A DNA stretch of 64,000 nt from BJHL01 sp040378885 (GTDB taxonomy: Bacteria; Planctomycetota; Phycisphaerae; Phycisphaerales; UBA1924): assembly GCA_046316615.1 (NCBI GenBank), contig JBKDAN010000053.1, positions 1 through 64,000 of the forward strand, in the 5' to 3' direction. The position numbers were made by a program, and so were the translations under genes. Below, one piece after another: positions 25,021 to 33,242 of the stretch. Below the pieces are notes generated by a model. That model ran no database searches and was not told the DNA's origin. It saw only the letters and a program-made list of their open reading frames with translations. Positions within the stretch are counted from its first letter, which is position 1. The number at the start of each line of letters is the position of its first letter.

Positions 25021-26283
25021 ATGCAACTTCGCACGTGTGTCGCCAGCCTCGTCGTGTGCGCGTCCTCGCTTCTCACCAGCGCCATCGCGCAAGTCGCCGT
25101 CAAGGCCGGCACCCTCTACACCATGGCCGGTGAGCCCATGACCAACGCCGTCGTCGTCATCACCGACGGCAAGATCGCCGCCATCGGCCCCGCCGCCACC
25201 ACCGCCATCCCCGCCGGCTACGAAACCCTCGAAGCCGCCGTCGTCACCCCCGGCCTCATCGACGTCCGCTGCACCGTGGGCGTCAGCGGCATCGCCAACC
25301 AGAAGCAGGATCAAGACCAGCTCGAATCCAGCTCACCCATGCAGCCCGAGCTGCGCGCAATCGACGCCTACAACCCCCTCGATCCCCTCGTCGCCTACCT
25401 CCGCAGTTACGGCATCACCACCGTCAACACAGGCCACGCGCCCGGCGAACTCATCAGCGGCCAGACCGCCATCTTCAAAACCCGCGGCAACACCGTCGAA
25501 GAAGCCCTCGTCGTCAGCGAAGCCATGGTCGTCGCCACCATCGGTCCCGGCGCAAGCCGCCCGGGCGGCGCACCAGGCACCCGCGCCAAAACCATCGCCA
25601 TGCTGCGCGATCAACTGCTCAAAGCGCAGGAATACCAACGCAAACTGACCGAGTTTGTAGACAAACTGCCCACAGAGAACGCCTCTGACGCCAAACCCGA
25701 AGATAAGAAACCTCCAACGCGCGACCTGCGACTCGAAACCCTCGTGCGCGTCCTCAAGGGTGAACTTCCCCTCGCCGTCACCGCCCACCGCGCCCAAGAC
25801 ATCGCCGCCATCCTGCGCGTCGCCGAAGAATTCAACATCAAGATCATCCTCGACGGCGCAGCCGAAGCCTCCATCATGCTCGACGAGCTCAAAGCCGCTG
25901 GCATCGATGTCATGGTCCACCCCACCATGGCCCGCGGCTACGGCGAAATGGAAAACAAGAGCGCCGAAACCGCCAAGAAACTCCAGGACGCAGGCATCCG
26001 CGTCGCCATCCAGGGCGGCTTCGAAAGCTACGTCCCCAAAGCCCGCGTCGTCCTCTTCGAAGCCGGCGTCGCCGCAGGCCAAGGCAATATGGGCATGCAA
26101 AACGCCCTTCGCGCCATCACCATCGACGCCGCCAAGATCCTCAAGATCGACAACCGCGTCGGCAGCATCGAACTCGGCAAAGACGGCGACCTCGCCCTCT
26201 ACTCAGGCGACCCCCTTGAGTACACCACGCACTGCGTCGGCGTCATCATCGAAGGTGAAGTCGTCAGCCGCGAAAAGCGCTGA
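25021..26283 (+). CDS. Secreted amidohydrolase-fold protein lacking the HxH motif
   Basis: The 420-residue protein has a signal peptide (MQLRTCVASLVVCASSLLTSAIAQ). The amidohydrolase frame is clear: an N-terminal beta sandwich (VITDGKIAAIGPAA), PGLID, and a C-terminal AITIDAAKILKIDNRVGSIELGKDGDLALYSGDP. After PGLID the metal-binding H-x-H is absent: the residues are V82, R83, C84, T85. One His remains in VTAHRAQDI. The gene therefore probably encodes a non-canonical or inactive member (inference). It starts 27 bases after the terminator of the previous gene. Confidence 0.8.
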   Translation: MQLRTCVASLVVCASSLLTSAIAQVAVKAGTLYTMAGEPMTNAVVVITDGKIAAIGPAATTAIPAGYETLEAAVVTPGLIDVRCTVGVSGIANQKQDQDQLESSSPMQPELRAIDAYNPLDPLVAYLRSYGITTVNTGHAPGELISGQTAIFKTRGNTVEEALVVSEAMVVATIGPGASRPGGAPGTRAKTIAMLRDQLLKAQEYQRKLTEFVDKLPTENASDAKPEDKKPPTRDLRLETLVRVLKGELPLAVTAHRAQDIAAILRVAEEFNIKIILDGAAEASIMLDELKAAGIDVMVHPTMARGYGEMENKSAETAKKLQDAGIRVAIQGGFESYVPKARVVLFEAGVAAGQGNMGMQNALRAITIDAAKILKIDNRVGSIELGKDGDLALYSGDPLEYTTHCVGVIIEGEVVSREKR

Positions 26284-26355
26284 ACCCCGCGCCACCCGCC
26301 TGCCGAATGCATACGGAGTTGCAAGTTGCATCCGTCATGCCGCTCTGCAACGACG

Positions 26356-26391
26356 AAATGAAAAACGCTGAGGGAGAGTCTCCATCAGCGT
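26356..26391 (-). terminator. Intrinsic terminator of the dockerin-tailed gene
   Basis: Read on the minus strand, a stem of 7 bp (ACGCTGA/TCAGCGT arms at 26365-26371 and 26385-26391) with a purine/pyrimidine inner part is followed by TTTTTCATTT. It lies 57 bases after the stop of the minus-strand gene. Confidence 0.75.
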
Positions 26392-26447
26392 CCTTCACGT
26401 TGATTGCCACGAACTGGCAACGAACATCGCTCAATGGTCATCTTCGT

Positions 26448-27185
26448 TCACGGCACGTCCGTTGAGCACGCGCCGCCCGCAAGCACCGTGAAGAAGTCGA
26501 TCACGTCCATGTCCTCCGGGTAGACCTCGTTGTTGTTGAAGTCGATGTCCTGGCAGTTGCCGCTGGAGCATGCGCCGCCCGCGAGGACATTGAAGAAGTC
26601 GACGACGTCCTGATCTTCTGGAAAGACGCCGTTGCCGTTGAAGTCGATGACATCGCAGCTTCCGCCGAAGGAAACATACTTGCCTTGCTGCGTGCTATCG
26701 AGATTGATCCAGCCGATGTTCTCACCCCACGCATAGCCGCGGAGTTTGCCGTCGCTTTGCAAGCGAGCCTGCTGATTGCTGGCCAGCGTGGCGACGCCGA
26801 AGTTGATCCAGCCGATGTTTTCTCCCCAGGCATAACCAGACAGGTTGCCGCTCGGGTCGATGTTGACACCAAAGTCGGGCGTGCCAATCACGCTGCCGCT
26901 GGTCGGGTTCGCATATGCGGTGCCGTTGGCAGGCGTGCCGTCGCCGACGTTGATGTAACCGACGTTTTCAGCCCAGATGAAGCCTTGGAGAAACGTGCTT
27001 GCCGCGTTCAGTTGAACGCCTTGCGACGTCTGAGGGCTGCCGGCGTCGCGCCAGTTCAGCCAGCCGACGTTTTCCGTATAGCAATACTTGGCCGCGGCAG
27101 CGATGTTGGATTGGGCATGTCCGGTTGACGCGAAGAAAGCAGTCGCAACAAGCCCCGTGATTGTCATGTGTTTGGTGTGTGACAA
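26448..27185 (-). CDS. Secreted protein with GENIGWIN repeats and dockerin-like tail
   Basis: A TTG at 27185, with AAGGA 7 bases upstream, is the best start and gives 245 residues with a signal peptide (TITGLVATAFFASTGHAQ). The middle has four copies of a W-rich repeat of the form (Y/F)xW.EN(I/V)G(W/Y)(I/L)N. The C-terminus holds two 30-residue dockerin-like repeats with calcium-loop residues (DFNGNGVFPEDQD and DFNNNEVYPEDMD), each bounded by Cys. In Phycisphaerae such tails are thought to anchor secreted proteins. The repeated middle domain is of unknown function. Confidence 0.75.
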   Translation of the reverse strand: MSHTKHMTITGLVATAFFASTGHAQSNIAAAAKYCYTENVGWLNWRDAGSPQTSQGVQLNAASTFLQGFIWAENVGYINVGDGTPANGTAYANPTSGSVIGTPDFGVNIDPSGNLSGYAWGENIGWINFGVATLASNQQARLQSDGKLRGYAWGENIGWINLDSTQQGKYVSFGGSCDVIDFNGNGVFPEDQDVVDFFNVLAGGACSSGNCQDIDFNNNEVYPEDMDVIDFFTVLAGGACSTDVP

Positions 27186-27264
27186 AGTTGAGTCCTTTCT
27201 GAATCGCACGGCGTGCCACTCAGGCTCGCCGCAGCCGTGTAGAAGACGGTGAAGCAGTGGAGGC

Positions 27265-28356
27265 TCAATAGGTGAAGTTTGCGTTGGGGTCGGTGCTGCC
27301 CAGGCCGCCCGTGTACGAGTTGCCGTTGATGCTGGCGGCGTTGGTGCCCGCGTTGACGATCGGAGCCACGGCGTTGCCCGCGACGATCGACCAGTTGTTC
27401 GTGTTGCCCGAGCAGGTGTTCTTCATGATGATGTTGCCACTGGCGGCGATGTCAAGGCCAATGTCAGCACCCGAGCAGTTGTTTCCCTCGATGCGGTTGT
27501 CGTTACCAGTCACATAGATGCCCGCTCCGTTGGTCAGAAGCACGCCGTTCCTGGCGAGGGTGTTATTCTGAATGGTGCAAGAAATGGAGCATGAGATGCC
27601 ATCGCTCCCATTGACCGTGGCTGTGCAACCTCGCACGGTCGAGCCGAGGTCGGCAGAGAACCCGCGTCCGTTGTTGCCCATCGATGAGCAGTTCTCAACT
27701 GTGCTGCCGGGTCCCGCTACAACGCCCGTACCCGTGTTGTTGTACGCAGTGCACCCAATGACCGTACACGACTCGCTGGTGACGATTCCATCGCCCTGGT
27801 TGTTGGTCGCGGCGGACGTCGTCACAGTCATGGCAATGCCTGCCCGGATGCCATCGCCCGTGTTGGAGTGCGAGATCACACCTTCGATGCGGCCTCCCCC
27901 GAAGGCTGTATAGGCATCGATGCCGTCGTCACCCCAGCTCGAGACCACTCCGTTGCGAATGGTGGTGCCTCTGTAGTTTCCGGCCACGAAGACGCCGTCG
28001 AGCGTGCCCGGGACGCCCTTGAGAGAGAAGCCATTGAGATCGATCGTCACGCCGGTCGAGACGATCTCTATCCCGTGCTTGCCCGCTACGCCGGTAATGT
28101 TGCCCGTGAGGTAGTACGAGCCGGGCTGAGTAATCTTGAACATGCTCGGCGTTGCATCGGCATCGCCCGGCGTGTTGGTCGCATTGATCGCGATGCGCGG
28201 CTCAACTTCGCTGAGTGTCTTCATGGTTGAAGTCACTGGACCAGCGGGCGGGTTGATGGGGCCGGCAACCGCCAGACCCGCGAACATCGCCAGAGCGATG
28301 GGAGCAAGCGTGCGAATCGTCACGGATACAGCGGCAGAGCGGATGATGGGTTGCAT
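27265..28356 (-). CDS. Secreted right-handed parallel beta-helix protein
   Basis: The 363-residue protein starts at an ATG with AAAGGA upstream and has a long signal (ending AMFAGLAVAG). Residues about 80-340 show periodic beta-helix coils with Asn and Gly ladders (GVTIDLNGFSLKG, TTIRNGVVSSWGDDGIDAY, TGDGIRAG, CTVIGCTAYNNTGTGVVAGPGSTVENCSS). This is the pectate-lyase-like fold of surface carbohydrate-active or adhesive proteins; no catalytic residues can be assigned. There is no sorting tail of either type found elsewhere in the window. The Cys content in the coils is high. Confidence 0.8.
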   Translation of the reverse strand: MQPIIRSAAVSVTIRTLAPIALAMFAGLAVAGPINPPAGPVTSTMKTLSEVEPRIAINATNTPGDADATPSMFKITQPGSYYLTGNITGVAGKHGIEIVSTGVTIDLNGFSLKGVPGTLDGVFVAGNYRGTTIRNGVVSSWGDDGIDAYTAFGGGRIEGVISHSNTGDGIRAGIAMTVTTSAATNNQGDGIVTSESCTVIGCTAYNNTGTGVVAGPGSTVENCSSMGNNGRGFSADLGSTVRGCTATVNGSDGISCSISCTIQNNTLARNGVLLTNGAGIYVTGNDNRIEGNNCSGADIGLDIAASGNIIMKNTCSGNTNNWSIVAGNAVAPIVNAGTNAASINGNSYTGGLGSTDPNANFTY

Positions 28357-28410
28357 GGAGACGTTCCTTTCAAGCGGTGCGGTTCACAAAGTTGGGCACA
28401 CGCTGAAAAC

Positions 28411-28422
28411 GGTGTGCACACC
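28411..28422. promoter_or_regulatory. 12-bp perfect palindrome, possible operator
   Basis: GGTGTGCACACC is a perfect palindrome, 55 bases upstream of the beta-helix gene on its 5' side. It is a candidate binding site for a dimeric regulator. Confidence 0.3.
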
Positions 28423-28547
28423 ACGCAGTGCGACAAACGCGCGCCGCACGGCTAACACATGCGCAGTGATTTGTGCAACTGCCGCCCGGTGGCGCAACCT
28501 CAGGCACGTGCGGAACACGTACGACCTGCTACACAGTTGCAATCCAT

Positions 28548-28572
28548 GCATGCTTTACATGGCAAAGCATGC
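28548..28572 (+). promoter_or_regulatory. Perfect 9-bp inverted repeat upstream of a small gene
   Basis: GCATGCTTT (28548-28556) and AAAGCATGC (28564-28572) are separated by 7 bases. The site lies 66 bases before the ATG at 28639, in a divergent intergenic region. It may be an operator or a leader hairpin; there is no following T-run. Confidence 0.4.
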
Positions 28573-28638
28573 TTCTTCACAACGGAGGCGGCATGCCCGC
28601 GTTACCATCGTCGCGAGCGGAATCGAAAGGACACGTCC

Positions 28639-28938
28639 ATGGCGGGCAAATTCGTGCCGAGCAGTCGCATGATGTTGTACGTCCGAGACGGATGGACCAC
28701 GGGGTGGGAGACCATACTTTCCAAGGACGAAGACGGCGGAAAAACATACGACCTCAGATACTCCGGAGGTTGGATTCATGATGACCCGACTCGTTTCCGC
28801 GACTTAACCGACGAAGACGGCTTGGAAATTGCGCACGCCTACGCCGCTAGATACCTCGAGAACGGCTGGGCACCGCCTGACTATCCCGTCAGATTTGTTT
28901 TGCCGAGCGGTAAAGTGGTCACAGTTCCATTTCAATAG
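28639..28938 (+). CDS. Small protein of unknown function
   Basis: The ATG at 28639 has AAAGGA 7 bases upstream and gives a 99-residue protein without a signal peptide. It is acidic and aromatic-rich (MLYVRDGWTTGWETILSKDEDGGKTYDLRYSGGW), with no domain recognised. The ribosome site and inverted repeats upstream support it as real. Base composition is less GC-rich than most neighbours, which may indicate transfer. Confidence 0.6.
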   Translation: MAGKFVPSSRMMLYVRDGWTTGWETILSKDEDGGKTYDLRYSGGWIHDDPTRFRDLTDEDGLEIAHAYAARYLENGWAPPDYPVRFVLPSGKVVTVPFQ

Positions 28939-29017
28939 GCACGCGGCACAACGGTGACCGCCGATGCTTCACGGCAAGTCACATTACTTCCCTCTCCACG
29001 AGTTCCAGCGCAAGCCG

Positions 29018-29659
29018 TCACCTCATCTCACTTCTGCCCACCCGCCCCCGCGACGATTTCTTCTTCCCCTCTTTCGCGCTCGAAGGCCGCTGCTTCCGCG
29101 TCACCGGACACATCACCGTGATCGACGCATACAGCCGCCCATCGCGCTTGGGCCGCGCACCGTCCATCAATTGCTTGATCTGATACATCAGCGCCCGCGC
29201 CTTGCGAAAGTCCTCGGGCTTCAGCCAGCTCACTTCATAGTTGATGACAAAGTTGGGCTCCGGATTCGGCAGTTGCAGTTCCCCCGCCATCGCCGATCCT
29301 TCCAACGCTCGCTGCATCGCATCGAGGAACGCCTCGCCCGTCCGCACAATGCCCTGCCGTCCCACGGGTGACGACGCATCCGCGAACCCCATCGCAAAGT
29401 CGTCCGCCGTCAAATCAAACAGCCGCTCCACGTGCCGCCCGCGCTTGCGCGTGCCCGTCTCCACCACATACCCCGCGCGCTGCAGCGCTTCCAAATGGCG
29501 ATACAACGTGTCCGCCGGCCGATCGAGCATCTTGCCCAATTCCGCCGCAGAGCATGGCCCCAGACACCGCAGCCCTTGCACAATCTCGCTGCGAATCGGC
29601 GTCAGCGCGACCTCCCACTGCTTCGGACTCGTCACTCGCATCACTGGTACACGTGCCAT
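29018..29659 (-). CDS. ArsR-like winged-helix transcription regulator
   Basis: From the ATG at 29659 the protein has 213 residues. An N-terminal winged helix is clear (LTPIRSEIVQGLRCLGPCSAAELGKMLDRPADTLYRHLEALQRAGYVVETGTRKRGRHVERLFDLT). The C-terminal 110 residues are helical and could bind a ligand. The extreme C-terminus is basic (KEGKKKSSRGRVGRSEMR). It is divergent from the dockerin-tailed HAF protein gene, 178 bases apart, and may regulate it (inference). No strong ribosome site was seen, so the start is uncertain. Confidence 0.8.
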   Translation of the reverse strand: MARVPVMRVTSPKQWEVALTPIRSEIVQGLRCLGPCSAAELGKMLDRPADTLYRHLEALQRAGYVVETGTRKRGRHVERLFDLTADDFAMGFADASSPVGRQGIVRTGEAFLDAMQRALEGSAMAGELQLPNPEPNFVINYEVSWLKPEDFRKARALMYQIKQLMDGARPKRDGRLYASITVMCPVTRKQRPSSAKEGKKKSSRGRVGRSEMR

Positions 29660-29837
29660 GACGCAGGCTAGTCGGCTTCCGCCGCAACCGTCCAAGAACC
29701 TCCGCTTCGTGCTCCCCGCACACGCACCTTCACGCTGCCTTAGCGCGATTTTTCGCGAATTTGTCCCAACCCCCTCAACGCCCACCATTGTCAAAGCGTA
29801 TATATTCCGCAATCGTCACCTTATGCCGGAGGTCCCC

Positions 29838-30971
29838 ATGAAGCTCGCATCCGTCCTCACCACCCTCCTCCTCGTCGCCGGCTCCGCTCACGCGCAAGCC
29901 ACCTTCACGCGCCTGGGCCTCCCGCCGGGTGAAGAACCCCAGAACCCCGCGTTCTCCGACGCGTACGGCGTCTCCAACACTGGCGTCGTCGTCGGCTCCA
30001 TGTACGTCCCCAACGTCGGCTTCCGCGCCTTCCGCTGGTCCGCCGCCACCGGCCTCGTGCAAGTCAACGGCATCAATCCCGAATCGCAAATCTTCTCCCG
30101 CGCGATCACACCCGACGGCCTCGTGACGATCGGCGAGAACACCTCGCCGCAGCTCGGCTTCCGCATCGTCGGTTCCAATCCCATCGAGGGCATGCCCTTC
30201 CCCAACGACATCGACTACGACGCTTCCTCCGCCGCCGATGTTTCTGACAACGGCAACTTCGCGGCTGGCCTCCTCTCGCGCGTCGAAGATGGCACATTCC
30301 GCATGGCCCGCTGGACCGCTGCCACAGGCTGGACCGATCTCGGCGCGCTGAGCGGCGACTACGAATCGGCAGGCAACACCATCTCCGCCGATGGCTCCGT
30401 CATCGTGGGTCAAGCCGCTGACGGCGCAGGCCTCCAGCAAGCCGTCATCTGGCGCGGCGACGGCACCACGCTCGCGCTCTCTCGCACCGGCGCCTTCGAT
30501 TCCGCCGCTGCCTTCGGCGTCTCGGGCGACGGCAACCTCATCGGCGGCACCCAGTTCGTCGACATGGTGGGCGGCGAAACCGCCACCTTCTGGACCGGCG
30601 ACGGCACCGCGTACAACCTCAGGGACTACCTCATCTCGCAAGGCGCCGATGTCTTCGAGTGGGAACTCAGCGACATCACCGAAGTCTCGCAAAACGGCCG
30701 CTACCTCATCGGCCGCGGCCGCAGCCCCGAAGGCTTCCTTGAATCCTACATCGTCGAACTGCCCGCCCTCCCCGGCGGCTGCGACGACATCGACTTCAAC
30801 AACAACGACGTCTTCCCCGAAGACCAGGACGTCGTCGACTTCTTCAACGTCCTCGCCGGCGCCGACTGCCCCACGTGCAACGACATCGACTTCAACAACA
30901 ACAACGTCTTCCCCGAAGACCAGGACGTCGTGGACTTCTTCAACGTCCTCGCCGGCGGCCAATGCCCCTAA
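29838..30971 (+). CDS. HAF-repeat secreted protein with two dockerin-like repeats
   Basis: The ATG at 29838 is preceded by GGAGG. The 377-residue protein has a signal peptide (MKLASVLTTLLLVAGSAHAQ). Repeats of the HAF type follow (FRAFRWSAATGLVQV, FRMARWTAATGWTDLGALSGDYESAGNTISADGSVIVGQA, ATFWTGDGTAYNLRDYL). The C-terminus has two nearly identical dockerin-like repeats (DFNNNDVFPEDQD and DFNNNNVFPEDQD), also near-identical in DNA sequence, which suggests recent duplication. A strong terminator follows. Confidence 0.85.
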   Translation: MKLASVLTTLLLVAGSAHAQATFTRLGLPPGEEPQNPAFSDAYGVSNTGVVVGSMYVPNVGFRAFRWSAATGLVQVNGINPESQIFSRAITPDGLVTIGENTSPQLGFRIVGSNPIEGMPFPNDIDYDASSAADVSDNGNFAAGLLSRVEDGTFRMARWTAATGWTDLGALSGDYESAGNTISADGSVIVGQAADGAGLQQAVIWRGDGTTLALSRTGAFDSAAAFGVSGDGNLIGGTQFVDMVGGETATFWTGDGTAYNLRDYLISQGADVFEWELSDITEVSQNGRYLIGRGRSPEGFLESYIVELPALPGGCDDIDFNNNDVFPEDQDVVDFFNVLAGADCPTCNDIDFNNNNVFPEDQDVVDFFNVLAGGQCP

Positions 30972-31002
30972 CTGCCGTGGCACCCCCCCTCTGCCACGTG
31001 CA

Positions 31003-31035
31003 ACGAGGCCCGCACCCGCGGGCCTCGTTTTTCAT
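31003..31035 (+). terminator. Intrinsic terminator of the HAF-repeat gene
   Basis: An 11-bp perfect stem (31003-31013 with 31018-31028, loop accc) runs into a T-tract. It lies 31 bases after the stop. Confidence 0.93.
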
Positions 31036-31195
31036 TTGTGATACGTGTCACCACATCAAGAGGCAAGACACGCAGCACAGCACCAGCACTCGTCATCCCT
31101 CTTTGGCGGCTGCCATACTACGGTCTTGACGCCACACGCAGTGCCTCGATCGAATGCTGATGGACCCTGCTGTGAGGACGTAGGAGTCACATGAC

Positions 31196-32365
31196 TTGAA
31201 GAGTGGTGCCTTCTTTCGCAACGCGCGCCTTATCGCCCTGTCCTCCGCGCTGACACTCTCGATGGCGTCATGTGTGCGCACGCCCTCGCTAGCCCGACAC
31301 CCACAAACTCTCACACGAGAGCACGCTCTCGGCGATACCAGCGTTCCTGGAGTGATGCACCATGCCGCAACATCCGCAAACGAACACGACTTGCCGACTC
31401 GAGTCGTACTGACAATCAACATCCCGGGCACGGCGTTGGGGAAAGCACATGTCGTTGAGCTTCCATTCGTTCTGGTGAGCCCAGACACATCGATCTTCGA
31501 AGGCGTGAAGCTCTCCGTGGAACACAGCTTTTACATGCTGGAGTCAGAACTCACAAATGCGCAGCTGTTTGCAATTTACTACTCCATGCCACTGCGAAGC
31601 ACTGCCGAGAGCTTTGAAGACGCCGTCGCGCGACGAGTCGACGAAGTGATCACGGCTTGTGCCAATTGCGACTTGTCCAACGCTGAACGCGAAGAAATGT
31701 CGAAGCACTTCGAACAGCCACACTTGCCGGCATTGGCATGCACGACATCGCACGTTGATGCAATCACGTGGAGACTGAGCGCTCTTTCCGGTGTCGAGTT
31801 CCGTGTTCCAACCTTTAGTGAGTGGCTCTGTGCTGCGGACGCCGAAGCGCCAGAAGGTGTCGCCGACGATGTCTGGTCTGCCCTGCAGAGCAGACGTGTG
31901 ATCTGGCGCGGCTACGACTTCCAGAAACCAACACTGGCGGCATTCACAGACGCGACCGAGAATCGCCGCAACGCCAAAGGCGTAGCGGATCTGTTCGGAA
32001 GCGCACGCGAGTTTGTTCGGGTGACCAAACACGAATCGGAGTCGCTAAACGCCATTCTCGCGCAACAACACCGTGACTGGAGGAGTAGATTCTCCGGTGG
32101 CGTATTGACACCATCACAGACATTGCTCGTCGGGGGAAGTGTTGCCAATATCGGCGCTGGCATCGCGACGGAACATTTCGCACGCGAACAGTTCGTTTCG
32201 TCAGTAGTTGACTGGCGGCAAGTGTTCACAAAGAGGCCATTCGAGCAGCCGCTTTGGATGCGGGACGCAAACTGGGCAAGTGGCATTCGCTTGGCCGTCG
32301 ATGCAGAAGAGATCCGAAGGTTGTGTGCGTCGAACTCAACCATCGTGAAGTGCACGGAGAAGTGA
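31196..32365 (+). CDS. Formylglycine-generating-enzyme-like lipoprotein
   Basis: The 389-residue protein starts at a TTG whose ribosome site (GGAG) lies 9 bases upstream. A lipoprotein signal ends LTLSMASC. The body resembles the FGE/SUMF1 fold, as in GVKLSVEHSFYMLESELTNAQLFAIYYS, THVDAITWRLSALSGVEFRVPTFSEWLCAA-like blocks, GVADLFGSAREFV and GGSVA. Family enzymes oxidise a Cys or carry a catalytic lectin-like fold; here the motifs are degenerate, so activity is doubtful. Its base composition is clearly lower in GC than neighbours, which suggests transfer or low expression. An in-frame ATG-ACT-TGA mini-frame overlaps the start. Confidence 0.6.
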   Translation: MKSGAFFRNARLIALSSALTLSMASCVRTPSLARHPQTLTREHALGDTSVPGVMHHAATSANEHDLPTRVVLTINIPGTALGKAHVVELPFVLVSPDTSIFEGVKLSVEHSFYMLESELTNAQLFAIYYSMPLRSTAESFEDAVARRVDEVITACANCDLSNAEREEMSKHFEQPHLPALACTTSHVDAITWRLSALSGVEFRVPTFSEWLCAADAEAPEGVADDVWSALQSRRVIWRGYDFQKPTLAAFTDATENRRNAKGVADLFGSAREFVRVTKHESESLNAILAQQHRDWRSRFSGGVLTPSQTLLVGGSVANIGAGIATEHFAREQFVSSVVDWRQVFTKRPFEQPLWMRDANWASGIRLAVDAEEIRRLCASNSTIVKCTEK

Positions 32366-32539
32366 CGGTTAAGCAGCCGTGCGGATGGCACACCACATCA
32401 TCTGCGAACGGCTCTCGCACTCGCGCCACGGGCTTCCGGCTTTGCGAATGCCCGTGCAGATAGCGCACTGCCACCAGCGCACGCGATGACGGGAGCGCAC
32501 CACGCTCACTTACTCCAACAAACATCTCCACTCCGCCTC

Positions 32540-32641
32540 ATGCCTTGATGCCAAGTGCCTTGATGCCTACGCGATTCTCTCCACCGGCCTCGCTGCAACG
32601 CTACCCTTCCACGAATGCCGAATCACGAATGCCGAATGCCG
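32540..32641. repeat. Two quasi-repeat tracts
   Basis: At 32540-32568 the word gatgcc/gtgcc with ctt recurs three times. At 32611-32641 the word cgaatgc recurs three times with small changes. They share the word-like style of the other quasi-repeats but not their sequence. Confidence 0.55.
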
Positions 32642-32863
32642 CAATCCACCAACCAGCCACAACACCACCCGCGCTGATTCAAGGTGCCAAATTCCCCCCA
32701 CGGCGCGTTGCGCGCGCACACTTCTCGAAATCTGCACGCGCGGACCACGTTTGTGCGCGCAATGCGTGTCCTCGGCCCCGATTCTGCTTGCATCACACCA
32801 GACATTCTGCGAAAATGCGCATCTGGTGGCCCGTCACGAGTCACCAAGTTCCTCTGTTCGCTT

Positions 32864-33099
32864 TAAGCGGCGGCAGTTGGGCTGCAGAGTCGACGGCGAC
32901 AAAGCCCCCAACGCGCCCGATGATCGAGCGAATACGGACTTGGTAACAACCGAACCATCCACCAGCGGTCTTGGACAGACTGGGGAAACCCGACCGCCGA
33001 GGAACACGCCACGGCATCGACGAAAGTCGATGAGGTCCAAGCCCGCCGATTCCGGTGCGCCAGCCGCTTACCCACTCTGCTCTTCGGAGCAAAGCGGGC
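32864..33099 (+). ncRNA. Candidate structured noncoding RNA
   Basis: On the plus strand the stretch folds into several stems capped by stable tetraloops: GGG-GAAA-CCC (32982-32991) inside GCGGTC/GACCGC; a perfect 7-bp stem with GAAA loop (33015-33032); and TGCTC-TTCG-GAGCA (33078-33091). A hairpin at 32876-32912 encloses GTCG/CGAC. Longer helices are possible: 32864-32871 with 33063-33070 (8 bp), 32970-32976 with 33035-33041 (7 bp), and 33041-33046 with 33094-33099 (6 bp), two of them crossing others as pseudoknots. GNRA and C(UUCG)G loops appear only on this strand. Known classes cannot be assigned by eye; a stand-alone HEARO/omega-RNA-like element is one possibility. Confidence 0.55.
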
Positions 33100-33209
33100 C
33101 GATCATCCCACGCACGCGGAAACTGAAAGCTGGTTCAATCTGACAAATGCACCGAGCCCGCAAACGCGGCCCCGGTCCTGCTTTGCCTCTCCTGCCTTTC
33201 CCCCTCGTT

Positions 33210-33229
33210 CGCTTGTTCGCTCGTTCGCT
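33210..33229 (-). repeat. Quasi-repeat after the rodA stop
   Basis: On the minus strand the words agcgaac, gagcgaac and aagcg follow one another 13 bases after the rodA stop. The same 20 bases occur at 53362-53381 after another minus-strand gene. Confidence 0.7.
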
Positions 33230-33242
33230 TCCGCCTTGCCCC

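Larger units (their letters stand above)
32366..33242. other. 877-base gene-free region holding a candidate RNA and quasi-repeats
   Basis: No convincing protein gene lies between the FGE-like gene and rodA. It holds two quasi-repeat tracts (32540-32568 and 32611-32641), a candidate structured RNA (32864-33099) and a further quasi-repeat after the rodA stop (33210-33229). The open frames on both strands lack ribosome sites and known domains. Confidence 0.6.

Noticed and set aside
31029..31039. Possible DnaA box near the base-bias change
   Set aside because: A single imperfect match; no cluster was found.
32841..33092. Minus-strand frame of 83 codons over the RNA candidate
   Set aside because: No ribosome site or known domain; the stable tetraloops on the plus strand explain the sequence better.
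33124..33147. GGTTCAAT resembling a tRNA or tmRNA T-loop
   Set aside because: The flanking bases do not pair as a T-stem and no acceptor stem or CCA was found.
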